This document shows, in pieces, positions 56,423 through 64,000 of a DNA stretch of 64,000 bases (positions within the stretch are counted from its first letter, which is position 1; the number at the start of each line of letters is the position of its first letter). Location of the stretch: the NCBI RefSeq assembly GCF_003583765.1, contig NZ_QXQA01000001.1:434001-498000 (forward strand), written 5' to 3'. Under the pieces are notes generated by a model. That model was not told the origin of the DNA. It ran no database searches and was given only the letters and a program-made list of their open reading frames with translations. A program made the position numbers and the translations under genes. The stretch is from Paenibacillus nanensis. Its GTDB lineage: Bacteria; Bacillota; Bacilli; Paenibacillales; Paenibacillaceae.

Positions 56423-57712
56423 ATGACAGGGAGCAAGACGGTTAACTCGCCGTGGCTGTACGCGTTCGGGATGCTGGCGATGATGATTCCAAGCCACGCT
56501 TTCAGCACGTTTTACAGCTATTATTATGTCGATAAGCTCGGACTCGGACTTGGACTCGCGACGCTTGCCCGGACGATTTATTTGATCTGGGACGCCGTCA
56601 ACCAGCCGATGGCCGGCTACCTGTCCGACCGGACTTCGTCCAGGTTCGGAAGAAGAAAACCATGGCTATACGCGTCGATCCCGCTCTTTGTCTTGATGTT
56701 CTATCTCGTGTTCAGCGCGCCGGAGGGTCTTAGCGAGTACGGGCTGTTCACTTGGTTTCTGATCGCGCTCGTGCTGTTCGAGGCCGTTTCTACAATTATA
56801 TGGGTGAACTACGGGGCTTTGTTCCCGGAGCTGTTCCGGGGCGAGACGCTTCGCAAGAAGGCGTCCGCTATTCAGCAGGGCTACCAGATCGTCGCGATTC
56901 TGATCGGCTCGGCGGCGGCTCCAATTATATTTGACGCGATAGGCTTTGACTCGATGGCTCTTATTTTCGGCGTCTTGTTTATCGTATTTATGCTATTGTT
57001 CCTTCGCTATACGCAAGAGGATGCTTCTCTGCAGAATGCTCCGCAGATGGGACTGAAGGAATCGTTCGCCGCGACGCTGAAGAACAAGCCATTCTGGCTT
57101 TTTAATATCTCGAACTCATTCGCCCAGACGGTGAACGGGCTGCTCAGCTCGATGATTCCGTTTTACGCCAAATACGTGCTCCGTATTCCGGAATCGCAGG
57201 TGACGCTTCTGCTGGCTTCCATTTTTGTATCGGTCATTCCGCTTGTCGGGGTATGGTTCTGGATCATAAAACGAATGGATTCGGTTAAAGCGTGGCGGTT
57301 ATCCCTTCTAGCATACGCGGTATCGGTTATTCCATTATGGTTCGGCAATACGCTGACCGGCGGCATCCTATGCGGCATTATCGTCGGCTTCGGGCTTGCT
57401 GGCTTTCTCGTTACGCCGCCCGTCGTAAGCAGTCTCATTATCGACTTAGACTACAAGGAAACCGTCCGCAGGAGAGAAGGTGTCTATACGGCGGTTTCAG
57501 GCTTCATTACACGCTCCAGCGGCTTGATCTCGGCGCTTGCTTTTTTAATTGTCGGGATGTTATTCGGTTATAAAAGCGGGGACGAGCCCGGCGACGATCC
57601 GGAGACGACGTTCCGTGTGCTGATCAGCGCAGTGCCGCTTATTCTGCTGCTCATCTCTTATGCTTTGTCGTTTGCGGTGAAGCTTCGCGCAGCTGGGGAG
57701 GACAAGAGCTGA
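56423..57712 (+). CDS. GPH-family (MFS) sugar:cation symporter
   Basis: The 429-residue protein has twelve helices and typical GPH features: YYVDKLGLGLGLATLARTIYLIWDAVNQPMAGYLSDRT (seen as WDAVNQPMAGYLSDR near residue 58) and RFGRRKPW after it, the conserved loop of the MelB/LacS group. It imports a sugar or glycoside with a cation; the substrate is unknown. GGGGCGCAGG lies before the ATG. There is no adjacent glycosidase. It is probably monocistronic; the next gene starts 92 bases later. Confidence 0.88.
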   Translation: MTGSKTVNSPWLYAFGMLAMMIPSHAFSTFYSYYYVDKLGLGLGLATLARTIYLIWDAVNQPMAGYLSDRTSSRFGRRKPWLYASIPLFVLMFYLVFSAPEGLSEYGLFTWFLIALVLFEAVSTIIWVNYGALFPELFRGETLRKKASAIQQGYQIVAILIGSAAAPIIFDAIGFDSMALIFGVLFIVFMLLFLRYTQEDASLQNAPQMGLKESFAATLKNKPFWLFNISNSFAQTVNGLLSSMIPFYAKYVLRIPESQVTLLLASIFVSVIPLVGVWFWIIKRMDSVKAWRLSLLAYAVSVIPLWFGNTLTGGILCGIIVGFGLAGFLVTPPVVSSLIIDLDYKETVRRREGVYTAVSGFITRSSGLISALAFLIVGMLFGYKSGDEPGDDPETTFRVLISAVPLILLLISYALSFAVKLRAAGEDKS

Positions 57713-57803
57713 TCCGGTCGATGTCCGGTTGTCTGTTGCATGGCCCCGAATGGTTATGGTAGGGTAGACAAAGCAACGATATAAGGAATAGGAGTTATGC
57801 GTG

Positions 57804-58148
57804 ATGTACGAGATTACGATGGACCTGGTCGCCGATTGGGTGAATACGGTGAAGGAAGTGTTGAGGGGATCGGGTTACCCGCTGGAAGATGGCTTGCCGA
57901 ACGAAGAAATCGCGCTCCGGTACTTCCTGCATTCCCAGCCGGAAGAGAGGGCGCAGGAGCTGGCAACGGACACGCTGGGGAAGCTGCGGGAGATGGAAGA
58001 GATCATAATCAGCCATATGGATTCTACAATTGTGCCGGATATCCGCATGAGAACGAAGTATCAAGGCAACGCCTTTCACTTCAGCTGGGTCTATAACCAA
58101 GGAGAGCACATTATCGAGTTAAACTCGGAGTATCGAATTCCGCTATAA
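57804..58148 (+). CDS. Small protein of unknown function
   Basis: The 114-residue soluble product has an N-terminal amphipathic helix region, an acidic middle (residues 35-70) and a C-terminal beta-rich part (YQGNAFHFSWVYNQGEHIIEL). It has no signal peptide and no Cys. AGGAG lies 10 bases before the ATG at 57804; a GTG directly before it is less likely. A strong terminator follows. No family is recognised. Confidence 0.65.
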   Translation: MYEITMDLVADWVNTVKEVLRGSGYPLEDGLPNEEIALRYFLHSQPEERAQELATDTLGKLREMEEIIISHMDSTIVPDIRMRTKYQGNAFHFSWVYNQGEHIIELNSEYRIPL

Positions 58149-58166
58149 CATATTAACCCAATATCC

Positions 58167-58206
58167 GCCTCCGGCACCTGCAATCATAGGTGCCGGAGGC
58201 TTTTTC
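58167..58206 (+). terminator. Terminator with a 13-bp stem
   Basis: GCCTCCGGCACCT (58167-58179) pairs perfectly with AGGTGCCGGAGGC (58188-58200), followed by five T. Confidence 0.92.
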
Positions 58207-58320
58207 TGTTTTCTCCCTTGCGCAGCTTCCACTAAGAACGCGCGTTCATCAAGAAACGGAGCAGACGAATGTTCTGGAGAAGCGCCAGCGGTTTCCTTTG
58301 TTTTCGGATGGGAAGCTGCA

Positions 58321-58374
58321 TTTACATTTTCTTCATTTCCTTCTAATATTCCGTTTACGAAGCGCCTCCATAAT
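58321..58374 (+). promoter_or_regulatory. Possible PHO boxes and promoter of the alkaline phosphatase gene
   Basis: TTTACA (58321-58326), TTCATT (58332-58337), TTCTAA (58341-58346) and TTTACG (58354-58359) approximate the PhoP half-site TTHAYA. They lie 10 to 50 bases before a -10 box CATAAT (58369-58374). The first is a perfect match and the others have one or more mismatches, so this is suggestive only. The rest of 58206-58320 shows no recognised feature. Confidence 0.4.
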
Positions 58375-58420
58375 AGGCAATAGATTCTAGCTACCTATTA
58401 TTAATTTGGAGGAGATTCAT

Positions 58421-60139
58421 TTGAAGAACAAAGCTGCACGCATTATGCTGGCAAGCTGCATGGCTTTATCCGTACTAACCGCGGCGTCGGTATCCGCTGA
58501 GGACGCTGCGCCGGTTCAGGCAGAAGCGGCTCCATCCAAAAACCTGATCGTCCTGATCGGAGACGGTATGGGTCCAGCGCAAGTTTCTGCGGCTCGTAAC
58601 TATTTGATGTATAACAAAGGCATTAATCATCTGACGCTTGACAGCTACTATGTAGGGCAAGCGACTACATACGCCGACCGCGGTGAAGACGGCGGCACCG
58701 TCGTATCCGGCGTTGTAACGGACTCCGCTTCCGCTGGGACGGCGTTTGCTACAGGCAACAAAACATACAATGCGGCAATCAGTATTTCCAATGAAGACGT
58801 ATCGGTGCCGTTCGCGTCCGTTATCGAAGCTTCCGAGCTGGCGGGTAAAGCGACCGGCCTTGTATCCACGGCGCGCATTACCCACGCAACTCCGGCCGTG
58901 TACGCTTCCCATGTAAGAAGCCGCGATAACGAAAACGCAATCGCTTCGCAATATCTGGAGAGCGGCGTAGACGTGCTGCTTGGCGGAGGCAGCGCAAACT
59001 TCCTAAGCAAAGAGGAGAACGGCAAACGCTCGGATGAAAGCATTATCGACAACTTCGAGTCGCTTGGTTACACATACGTTAGCGACAGAGAAGGCCTTAA
59101 CGGCTTGACAGAAAAGAACGGCAAGGTGCTCGGTTTGTTCGGAGGCTCGCATGTCTCCTACGTGCCTGACCGTACGGACGCTACGCCTAACTTGGCTGAG
59201 ATGACGGAAAAAGCGCTCGACATTCTTTCTCAGGACGAGGACGGCTTTACGATCATGATCGAGGGCGGACGGATCGACCACGCTTCCCATGCGAACGACT
59301 TCCCGACGACGGTTCAAGAAGTGCTGGATTTCGACGCGGCGGTGAAGGTCGCGATGGAATTTGCGAAGAAGGACGGCAACACCTCCGTCGTCATTACCGC
59401 CGACCATGAGACAGGCGGCCTGTCCCTGTCCCGTGACAACATCTATGAGCTGAACCTTGATCTATGGGATAAGCAAAAGCACTCCTCCGAGTATTTGATC
59501 GGTAAGCTGAAGGAAGCGGAAACGGTTGAGGACATTAAGACTATCGTAGCGGAAAACACGTGGATTACCGATTTGACGGACGAAGAGGCAGCGTACATTC
59601 TAACGGGCGATGGCTCCTCTTATGGCCGCGAAGGCGGTTATAACGCGGTTATAAGCAAGCGATTGCTGGTCGGCTGGAGCGGCCACGGACACTCCGCGGT
59701 TGACGTAGGCGTATGGGCATACGGTCCGATCGCTGAGCTCGTGTCCGGCCAAATCGATAACACGCGTATCGCGACGGCGTCGGCTGAGGTTATCGGGGTA
59801 GATCTCGAAGCTGCGACGGCTAAGCTGCAAGAGAAATATTTGTACCCGAAATTCAAGGTTGCAAGAGACGGCGAAGTGCTGTATCCGGCGAAGGCGCTCG
59901 CGGAGGCGCTTGGCGCGAAGGTGGCGTGGAACGAGGCTTCCCGCACCGCGTCCATCACGCAAGGCGATAACAAGGTGGAAGTAAGCCTGAATGACGGCGT
60001 AGTTGTCGTAAACGGCCAAGCATCCGACCTGACAAGCGACGTGGATAACGGCAAGCTGTACCTGCCGCTTGAAGCTTTCAACCAATTGACGGGTCAACAT
60101 ATGACGTGGGACGCGCTGTCCGAAAGAATCGTGAAATAA
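58421..60139 (+). CDS. Secreted alkaline phosphatase (PhoA family) with C-terminal stalk domain
   Basis: The 572-residue protein has a signal peptide (cleavage near VSA-ED, residue 26), the PhoA core (about 38-470) with metal motif IVLIGDGMG, catalytic DSASAG (Ser102), GGRIDHASHANDF, TADHETGG and WSGHGHSAVD. A C-terminal copper-amine-oxidase-N/stalk-like module (about 487-572, KFKVARDGEVLYPAKALAEALGAKVAW) follows, similar to that in the protein ending at 30637. It releases phosphate from monoesters outside the membrane. The start is TTG at 58421, as GGAGGAG lies 6 bases upstream; the TTG at 58406 is part of the ribosome site. Confidence 0.92.
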   Translation: MKNKAARIMLASCMALSVLTAASVSAEDAAPVQAEAAPSKNLIVLIGDGMGPAQVSAARNYLMYNKGINHLTLDSYYVGQATTYADRGEDGGTVVSGVVTDSASAGTAFATGNKTYNAAISISNEDVSVPFASVIEASELAGKATGLVSTARITHATPAVYASHVRSRDNENAIASQYLESGVDVLLGGGSANFLSKEENGKRSDESIIDNFESLGYTYVSDREGLNGLTEKNGKVLGLFGGSHVSYVPDRTDATPNLAEMTEKALDILSQDEDGFTIMIEGGRIDHASHANDFPTTVQEVLDFDAAVKVAMEFAKKDGNTSVVITADHETGGLSLSRDNIYELNLDLWDKQKHSSEYLIGKLKEAETVEDIKTIVAENTWITDLTDEEAAYILTGDGSSYGREGGYNAVISKRLLVGWSGHGHSAVDVGVWAYGPIAELVSGQIDNTRIATASAEVIGVDLEAATAKLQEKYLYPKFKVARDGEVLYPAKALAEALGAKVAWNEASRTASITQGDNKVEVSLNDGVVVVNGQASDLTSDVDNGKLYLPLEAFNQLTGQHMTWDALSERIVK

Positions 60140-60154
60140 GGGAACAAAGGCGTC

Positions 60155-60191
60155 AGGCAACGGGAGAGCGCAGCTCTCCTGTTTGCTTTTT
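60155..60191 (+). terminator. Terminator between alkaline phosphatase and ABC operon
   Basis: GGAGAGC (60163-60169) and GCTCTCC (60173-60179) form a tight stem flanked by AGGCAA/TTTGCT pairing and a run of five T. The ATPase ribosome site follows 4 bases later. Confidence 0.8.
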
Positions 60192-60209
60192 AGGAAAGGA
60201 GCGGTAGAG

Positions 60210-60965
60210 ATGGCGGGCATTATTCAAGCAAAAGGCATTCGGAAATCTTATAAGTACCAGCAAGGCTTGCTGCCGATTATCGATATCGACAATTGGAGCG
60301 CGGAGAGCGGCGACGCGATTGCCCTGCTTGGCCCAAGCGGCAGCGGGAAGAGCACCTTTCTCCATCTGCTGGGCGGCGTGCTGCCGGTTGACCAGGGGAA
60401 GCTGGAGGTGGCGGGACATGATGTGAGCGCCATGAAAGAATCGGAGCGGGATTCGTACCGGTCCAGTGCGGTAGGTTACGTGTTTCAAGACTTCTATCTC
60501 ATCCCGTCATTAACCGTCAAGCAGAACGTCGAGCTCGTGATGCCAAAAACGATGAACAAATCCGAGCGCACTAAGCTTATGGACGAGTGGTTCGAGAGAG
60601 TCGGGCTGCAGGATCGGATGAACCAGCTTCCTTCAAGGCTGTCGCGCGGCCAGCAGCAGCGGGCGGCGATTATTCGGGCAATGATAAATAAGCCGCCGAT
60701 TGTGCTTGCGGACGAACCGACGGGGAGTCTCGATTTTGAGACGGGCTCGAGCGTCATGCGCTTGCTGCTGGATATGAGCCGCGAGAATGGTTCCACGCTG
60801 ATCACGGTTACGCATGATCTGCATTTGGCGGAGCTGTTCCCGGTCAAGCTGCAATTCGCCGAAATCAACAGCTGCCTGAAGGGACAGCAGGGGCGGGATG
60901 CGAGCGCCGCGCTTGCTGCGGCGTCTCCTCTCAAAGCCGCGGCTTCGGGAGGCTGGCGGTCATGA
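60210..60965 (+). CDS. ABC transporter ATPase (LolD/FtsE-type)
   Basis: The 251-residue ATPase has Walker A GPSGSGKST, the Q loop VFQDFYLI, signature LSRGQQQR (a Ser-Arg-Gly variant of LSGGQ), Walker B IVLADEPTGSLD and the H-loop VTHDLHLAE, typical of the FtsE/LolD/MacB class. The C-terminus is Ala-rich. AAAGGAG lies 8 bases before the ATG. It overlaps the permease start by 4 bases (ATGA). This three-gene operon with a His-rich permease and a DUF3299-like lipoprotein resembles Vibrio zrg loci. Confidence 0.92.
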   Translation: MAGIIQAKGIRKSYKYQQGLLPIIDIDNWSAESGDAIALLGPSGSGKSTFLHLLGGVLPVDQGKLEVAGHDVSAMKESERDSYRSSAVGYVFQDFYLIPSLTVKQNVELVMPKTMNKSERTKLMDEWFERVGLQDRMNQLPSRLSRGQQQRAAIIRAMINKPPIVLADEPTGSLDFETGSSVMRLLLDMSRENGSTLITVTHDLHLAELFPVKLQFAEINSCLKGQQGRDASAALAAASPLKAAASGGWRS

Positions 60966-62206
60966 ATTATATTTGGAGCAACCTGAAGCATCGCGCTTTC
61001 CTTACGGCGCTTACGGTTATTGCGGTCATGGTGACGGTCGCTTTGTTCTCGCTTCTCCTAATGAGCAAGGATGGGGTTGAGCAAGGAGCGGAGAAGGGAT
61101 ACGGCCCATTCGAGGTTGTCATCGGCGCGGACGGCAGCGAGTCTCAGCTTGTCTTGAATTCGTTCTACCGCGTCGGAGCGCCGACAGGCAATATTCCGTA
61201 TGACACGCTGCGGCAGGTCGAGGAGAGCGGGGAGGCGGAGTCGGCTTTCGGGATGACAACCGGCGACAGCCATGAGGGTTATCCGATTGTAGGAATTGAT
61301 CCGGCTTATTTTGTAACCCGGTATGAAGACCGGAGTCTGGCGGAAGGCAAGCTTTACAGCGCGCAAGGGGAAGTAACGGTCGGCTACACGGTTGCAAAGG
61401 CGTTGAACCTGCAGATCGGCGATACGTTCAGCGGAGCGCACGGCCTCGTTGAGCATGTGGAGCTTAAGGAAGAGGGCCACGAAGAAGACGACCATGAGGA
61501 GGGGCACGAAGAGGAAGGCCACGCGGAAGGGCACGAAGGAGATGCGCATGACAGCTTCATCTATACGGTCACGGGAATCCTGCCGAAGCTGGGTACCGCG
61601 GATGACCGCGCCATCTTTACGACGATGGATTACGCGTGGGCGGTGCATGGGCTTGATGAGGAGCATCGCGAAATAACGGCCATTATCGTGAAGCCGGAGA
61701 CGCTGCTGGGCGCCCAAACGATTAAGCAGCAGTTCGACGAGCTGGACAATGTTCAGGCTGTCTACTCCAGCAAAGCGGTAGCCGATGTGCTCAATATGGT
61801 GGATACAGGATCTGAGCTGCTTCTTATTGTGATGCTGGTCTGCGCGCTGCTTGCCGCATCGACGCTGCTGCTCGCGCTGCTGTCCTCGATTCAGGAACGA
61901 AAACGCGATGTCGGTCTGCTAAGGCTGATCGGCAAATCGAGAGCTTATATTTTAACATGCCTCATTGGCGAGGGCGTAGCGCTGACGGCGGCAGGTGTCG
62001 TCCTTGGCATTGCCGCCGGCCATATCGCGGCAGCATTGCTAGGCGATCTCGTATTCACCGAAACCGGCATTCAGCTCGAAGCGCTGCGGCTTGCGACCAA
62101 TGAGTGGCAGCTGATGGCGGGAGCGTTAGCGATCGGAGCATTAGCTTCGGCTGTGCCTGCGTTCCGGGTCTATCGGACGGACGCGCTGACATTGTTCAGA
62201 AATTAA
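60962..62206 (+). CDS. FtsX-like ABC permease with a His-rich metal-binding loop
   Basis: The 414-residue permease has one N-terminal helix (11-34), a large extracytoplasmic domain and three C-terminal helices (about 280-302, 335-362 and 382-402) in the FtsX/MacB manner. Residues 160-197 form a His/Glu/Asp-rich stretch (GHEEDDHEEGHEEEGHAEGH is part of it) with nine His in 38 residues, suited to zinc binding. It starts inside the ATPase stop codon. With the ATPase and lipoprotein it probably forms a zinc-related ABC system. Confidence 0.88.
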   Translation: MNYIWSNLKHRAFLTALTVIAVMVTVALFSLLLMSKDGVEQGAEKGYGPFEVVIGADGSESQLVLNSFYRVGAPTGNIPYDTLRQVEESGEAESAFGMTTGDSHEGYPIVGIDPAYFVTRYEDRSLAEGKLYSAQGEVTVGYTVAKALNLQIGDTFSGAHGLVEHVELKEEGHEEDDHEEGHEEEGHAEGHEGDAHDSFIYTVTGILPKLGTADDRAIFTTMDYAWAVHGLDEEHREITAIIVKPETLLGAQTIKQQFDELDNVQAVYSSKAVADVLNMVDTGSELLLIVMLVCALLAASTLLLALLSSIQERKRDVGLLRLIGKSRAYILTCLIGEGVALTAAGVVLGIAAGHIAAALLGDLVFTETGIQLEALRLATNEWQLMAGALAIGALASAVPAFRVYRTDALTLFRN

Positions 62207-62223
62207 GGAGGTCGGTATAAGAC

Positions 62224-63108
62224 ATGAACATGCGAACTGGAAAAGTTCGTCTAGCCCTTTGCTTGACCGCGCTGGCCATCGCGCTAAGCGGATGCGGAGA
62301 AAGCAAGCCGGCGGCAGTGGAAGCGGGATCGTTCGGCGACGCCGCTCAGATCGGTTCCGTTCAGAGCGAATCTGTGCAGACGGAAGCGCATGCCGCTGGC
62401 GAAGGTCAATTTGACGCCGCGGCAGCTGCCGAAGCGGCTGTAACGGAAACGCGGGAGAGCGCGCAGCCTGCCGCGACCTTCGCGCCGGCAGCGTCGAGCG
62501 GGAATTATACGGCTGCGCCAGACTCAGGCGGTAAAGGAAGCGCGCCGGAGAAGGAAGAGCAGCAGGCGGAGGGTGTCCATAACGCGACAACGGCGCCAGC
62601 AGCTAGCGCAGCTCCTTCCAAGGCGCCGCAGGCGGCGGCAACAGCAGCAGCAGCGAAGCCTTCTACGCCAGAGAAGACGGCCGTGAGCGAAACAGAGAAG
62701 CCCGCCCCAACTCCGAAACCTGAAAAAACCTCTTCGAGCAAATATCCGCAAATCGGCTGGAGCGAGTTTTTCGACAACGAGGAACAGACGACGCCGTCCG
62801 ATCGTTTCTGGGATCTGTCCGATGAGCGGAAGACGGTTCAGATCAAAGGCTTTATGGGGGAAGTGCTGTCCTTCGACAGCAACTGGTTTTTGCTGATCCC
62901 CGAGCCGGGAGCGGAATGTCCGTTCGATAACGGAGACGAGACGTATTGGAACAAAATTATGATCGTCTTCGTGAAGGACGGCTCCAAGCTCCGTTATACG
63001 TCCGATCCGATCCAGGTGACGGGCAGACTGGATGTCGGGGTTAAGGTGGATGAGTCCGGCTACAAAACGATGTTCCGTCTCTACGACGCCAAATTTGAAA
63101 CGCTATAG
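62224..63108 (+). CDS. Lipoprotein with DUF3299-like OB-fold domain
   Basis: The 294-residue lipoprotein has a lipobox LSGC (Cys24), a long Ala/Pro/Glu-rich linker (residues 30-175) and a C-terminal domain (178-294) beginning QIGWSEFF and containing QIKGFMGEV, FLLIPEPGAECPF, RYTSDPIQVTGRLDVG and FRLYDAKFE. This follows the DUF3299 pattern (Cys in a PxPGxxC-type loop, strand VTGxLxV). AAGGAGG lies 10 bases before the ATG. It is the last gene of the operon with the ATPase and His-rich permease. It probably binds metal or supports the permease outside the membrane. Confidence 0.78.
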   Translation: MNMRTGKVRLALCLTALAIALSGCGESKPAAVEAGSFGDAAQIGSVQSESVQTEAHAAGEGQFDAAAAAEAAVTETRESAQPAATFAPAASSGNYTAAPDSGGKGSAPEKEEQQAEGVHNATTAPAASAAPSKAPQAAATAAAAKPSTPEKTAVSETEKPAPTPKPEKTSSSKYPQIGWSEFFDNEEQTTPSDRFWDLSDERKTVQIKGFMGEVLSFDSNWFLLIPEPGAECPFDNGDETYWNKIMIVFVKDGSKLRYTSDPIQVTGRLDVGVKVDESGYKTMFRLYDAKFETL

Positions 63109-63130
63109 AACGACCGAGCGGAATTGAAAA

Positions 63131-63170
63131 ATCCCCCGTTTCCTGCATGAAGCGAGGTTGCGGGGGATCT
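63131..63170. terminator. Bidirectional terminator
   Basis: ATCCCCCG (63131-63138) pairs perfectly with CGGGGGAT (63161-63168) around a 22-base loop; flanking GAAAA and CTTCGTTT give T-rich ends on both strands. Confidence 0.75.
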
Positions 63171-63186
63171 TCGTTTCAAGGTGTCA

Positions 63187-63402
63187 TTATTGGTTCATTT
63201 CGTCTTGCTTTTCCGATTTGAAGGCTTGAATGCTGTCTTCACGGTTTTCGTTTTTCTCGATAATATTACGCTTCTCTACAGCTGAAATTTCTTCAGCATG
63301 CTCGGCAAGATATTGCTCTGCTTCCTGCAGATTTTCTTGCGTATTCTCGATGTGGTTTTGCAGATGCTCCACATTATCCGCGCGGTTATCCGGCTTTGCC
63401 AT
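63187..63402 (-). CDS. tlp: Small acid-soluble spore protein Tlp
   Basis: The 71-residue protein starts AKPDNRADNVEHLQ after Met and is a charged helical protein ending KNENREDSIQAFKSEKQDEM, the Tlp pattern. It is loaded into the spore core. The ATG at 63402 is preferred to the one at 63417 since GGGAGGG lies 7 bases before it. A sigma-G-like promoter lies upstream, as expected for a late forespore gene. Confidence 0.9.
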   Translation of the reverse strand: MAKPDNRADNVEHLQNHIENTQENLQEAEQYLAEHAEEISAVEKRNIIEKNENREDSIQAFKSEKQDEMNQ

Positions 63403-63436
63403 CGTTATCCCTCCCATCTTCTTGAAAATCCTCTTA

Positions 63437-63467
63437 TAGAGTGAACAGGATCAGCTTCTCTTATTCA
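63437..63467 (-). promoter_or_regulatory. Sigma-G-like promoter of tlp
   Basis: On the minus strand TGAATA (63467-63462) and CACTCTA (63443-63437) are 18 bases apart. They fit the sigma-G boxes TGAATA and CATNNTA with one mismatch. Confidence 0.65.
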
Positions 63468-63625
63468 TAAAAATTGTAAAAATTTTTCTTTTTTTTGCCG
63501 GGAGCTCATTTGGAAAAAAGCTCGGTCCCCTCGTTGCCGCAGCTTGACGGTAGAAAGAGGCAGGGGCTACGATGAATAAAGAAAATCCTTTCGCCGAAAA
63601 GCGGGATAAACAGGAGAGTGGAAAA

Positions 63626-64000
63626 ATGACGGAAAGCTGGCGGGACGACAGCAAAAGCTTTTTGCGTTCAAATATGAAAAAGAAAGTGCTGCCGACGTTC
63701 TATGGCGGTATTATCGGCGACATGCTCGGCGTTCCGGTAGAGTTTAAAAAGAGAGGAACCTTCCGCATTGAAGGAGTAACCGGCTATGGTACATACAATC
63801 AGCCTCCGGGAACATGGTCGGACGATTCCTCTTTGACTTTATGCACCATAGAGAGCATCGTTGAAAACGAGAATGCGGACGGTTTAATGCGCAAATTCGT
63901 CAAATATGCGGAGGAAGGGTATTGGACGCCATTTGACCGCATGTTCGATATCGGAATTGCGACAAACCAAGCTGTTTCCAGGTTCAGGGACGGGCTTCCG
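63626..64000 (+). CDS. ADP-ribosylglycohydrolase family protein, N-terminal part
   Basis: The gene runs off the window. The frame shows GGIIGDMLGVPVEF (the first Mg2+/ADP-ribose loop) and PPGTWSDDSSLTLC (the DD metal ligands), the diagnostic motifs of the ADP-ribosylglycohydrolase/ARH family. It would remove ADP-ribose from proteins or nucleic acid. CAGGAGAG lies about 9 bases before the ATG at 63626; an ATG at 63572 in the same frame, also with a possible ribosome site, would add 18 residues. The gene is divergent from tlp. There is no visible partner toxin in this window. Confidence 0.88.
   Translation, partial: MTESWRDDSKSFLRSNMKKKVLPTFYGGIIGDMLGVPVEFKKRGTFRIEGVTGYGTYNQPPGTWSDDSSLTLCTIESIVENENADGLMRKFVKYAEEGYWTPFDRMFDIGIATNQAVSRFRDGLP

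Noticed and set aside
1..64000. CRISPR arrays, tRNA/rRNA genes, transposases or prophage genes
   Set aside because: No direct-repeat arrays, cloverleaf patterns or recognisable transposase/integrase motifs were seen in any frame.

Overview
The window looks like chromosomal DNA of a Paenibacillus-type spore-forming Firmicute. Evidence for this includes AGGAGG-type ribosome sites with frequent TTG/GTG starts, two spore genes (a CwlJ/SleB-type cortex hydrolase and tlp with a sigma-G-like promoter), LplB/YtcP-type sugar transporters with a membrane-bound AraC regulator, a GH87 alpha-1,3-glucanase, and a TnrA-type nitrogen site. I see no rRNA, tRNA, CRISPR array, phage or insertion sequence. Coding density is high and most transcription units end in clear intrinsic terminators.

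Layout: 0-7.5 kb holds the end of a multicopper oxidase, an NmrA-like protein, an FAD oxidoreductase/ECF41 sigma pair with a matching promoter, a sugar epimerase, an EamA exporter, two small membrane proteins and a Nudix hydrolase. 7.5-24.5 kb is a polysaccharide and uronate region: a 1287-residue GH87 enzyme, a DUF975 protein, a LacI repressor divergent from glucuronate isomerase with a perfect palindromic operator, then a membrane-bound AraC regulator, two paralogous binding lipoproteins, two permeases and an intracellular GH28 enzyme. A 16-bp motif occurs in three copies in front of the two binding-protein genes. 24.5-30.6 kb has a membrane glycerophosphodiesterase, a PurO-like protein, a zinc-ribbon miniprotein and a WYL regulator followed by two tandem paralogs that resemble a cysteine-less BtrH_N/C39-like fold. 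30.6-41.8 kb contains a PepSY-like/stalk protein, a PadR-ABC-2 exporter unit with two palindromic operators, assorted metabolic genes, a threonine aldolase, the cortex hydrolase, and glnK-amt behind a TnrA box.

42-49.5 kb encodes an oligopeptide/nickel-type ABC importer of unusual construction. Its family-5 binding protein appears circularly permuted, both permeases carry long extra N-terminal membrane regions, and the two ATPases are fused and transcribed divergently. 49.7-57.7 kb holds membrane proteins, an NMT1/THI5-like ABC importer, a GAF-LuxR regulator, a lipoprotein and a GPH-type symporter. 58.3-64 kb holds an alkaline phosphatase with a possible PHO-box region and a C-terminal stalk domain, an ABC system with a His-rich permease loop and a DUF3299-like lipoprotein (probably zinc-related, like Vibrio Zrg loci), tlp, and the start of an ADP-ribosylglycohydrolase.

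The two strongest candidates for something undescribed are the permuted/extended peptide importer (42.0-49.5 kb) and the WYL plus tandem pseudo-C39 cluster (27.4-30.6 kb). All family assignments come from reading motifs by eye; no database search was run.
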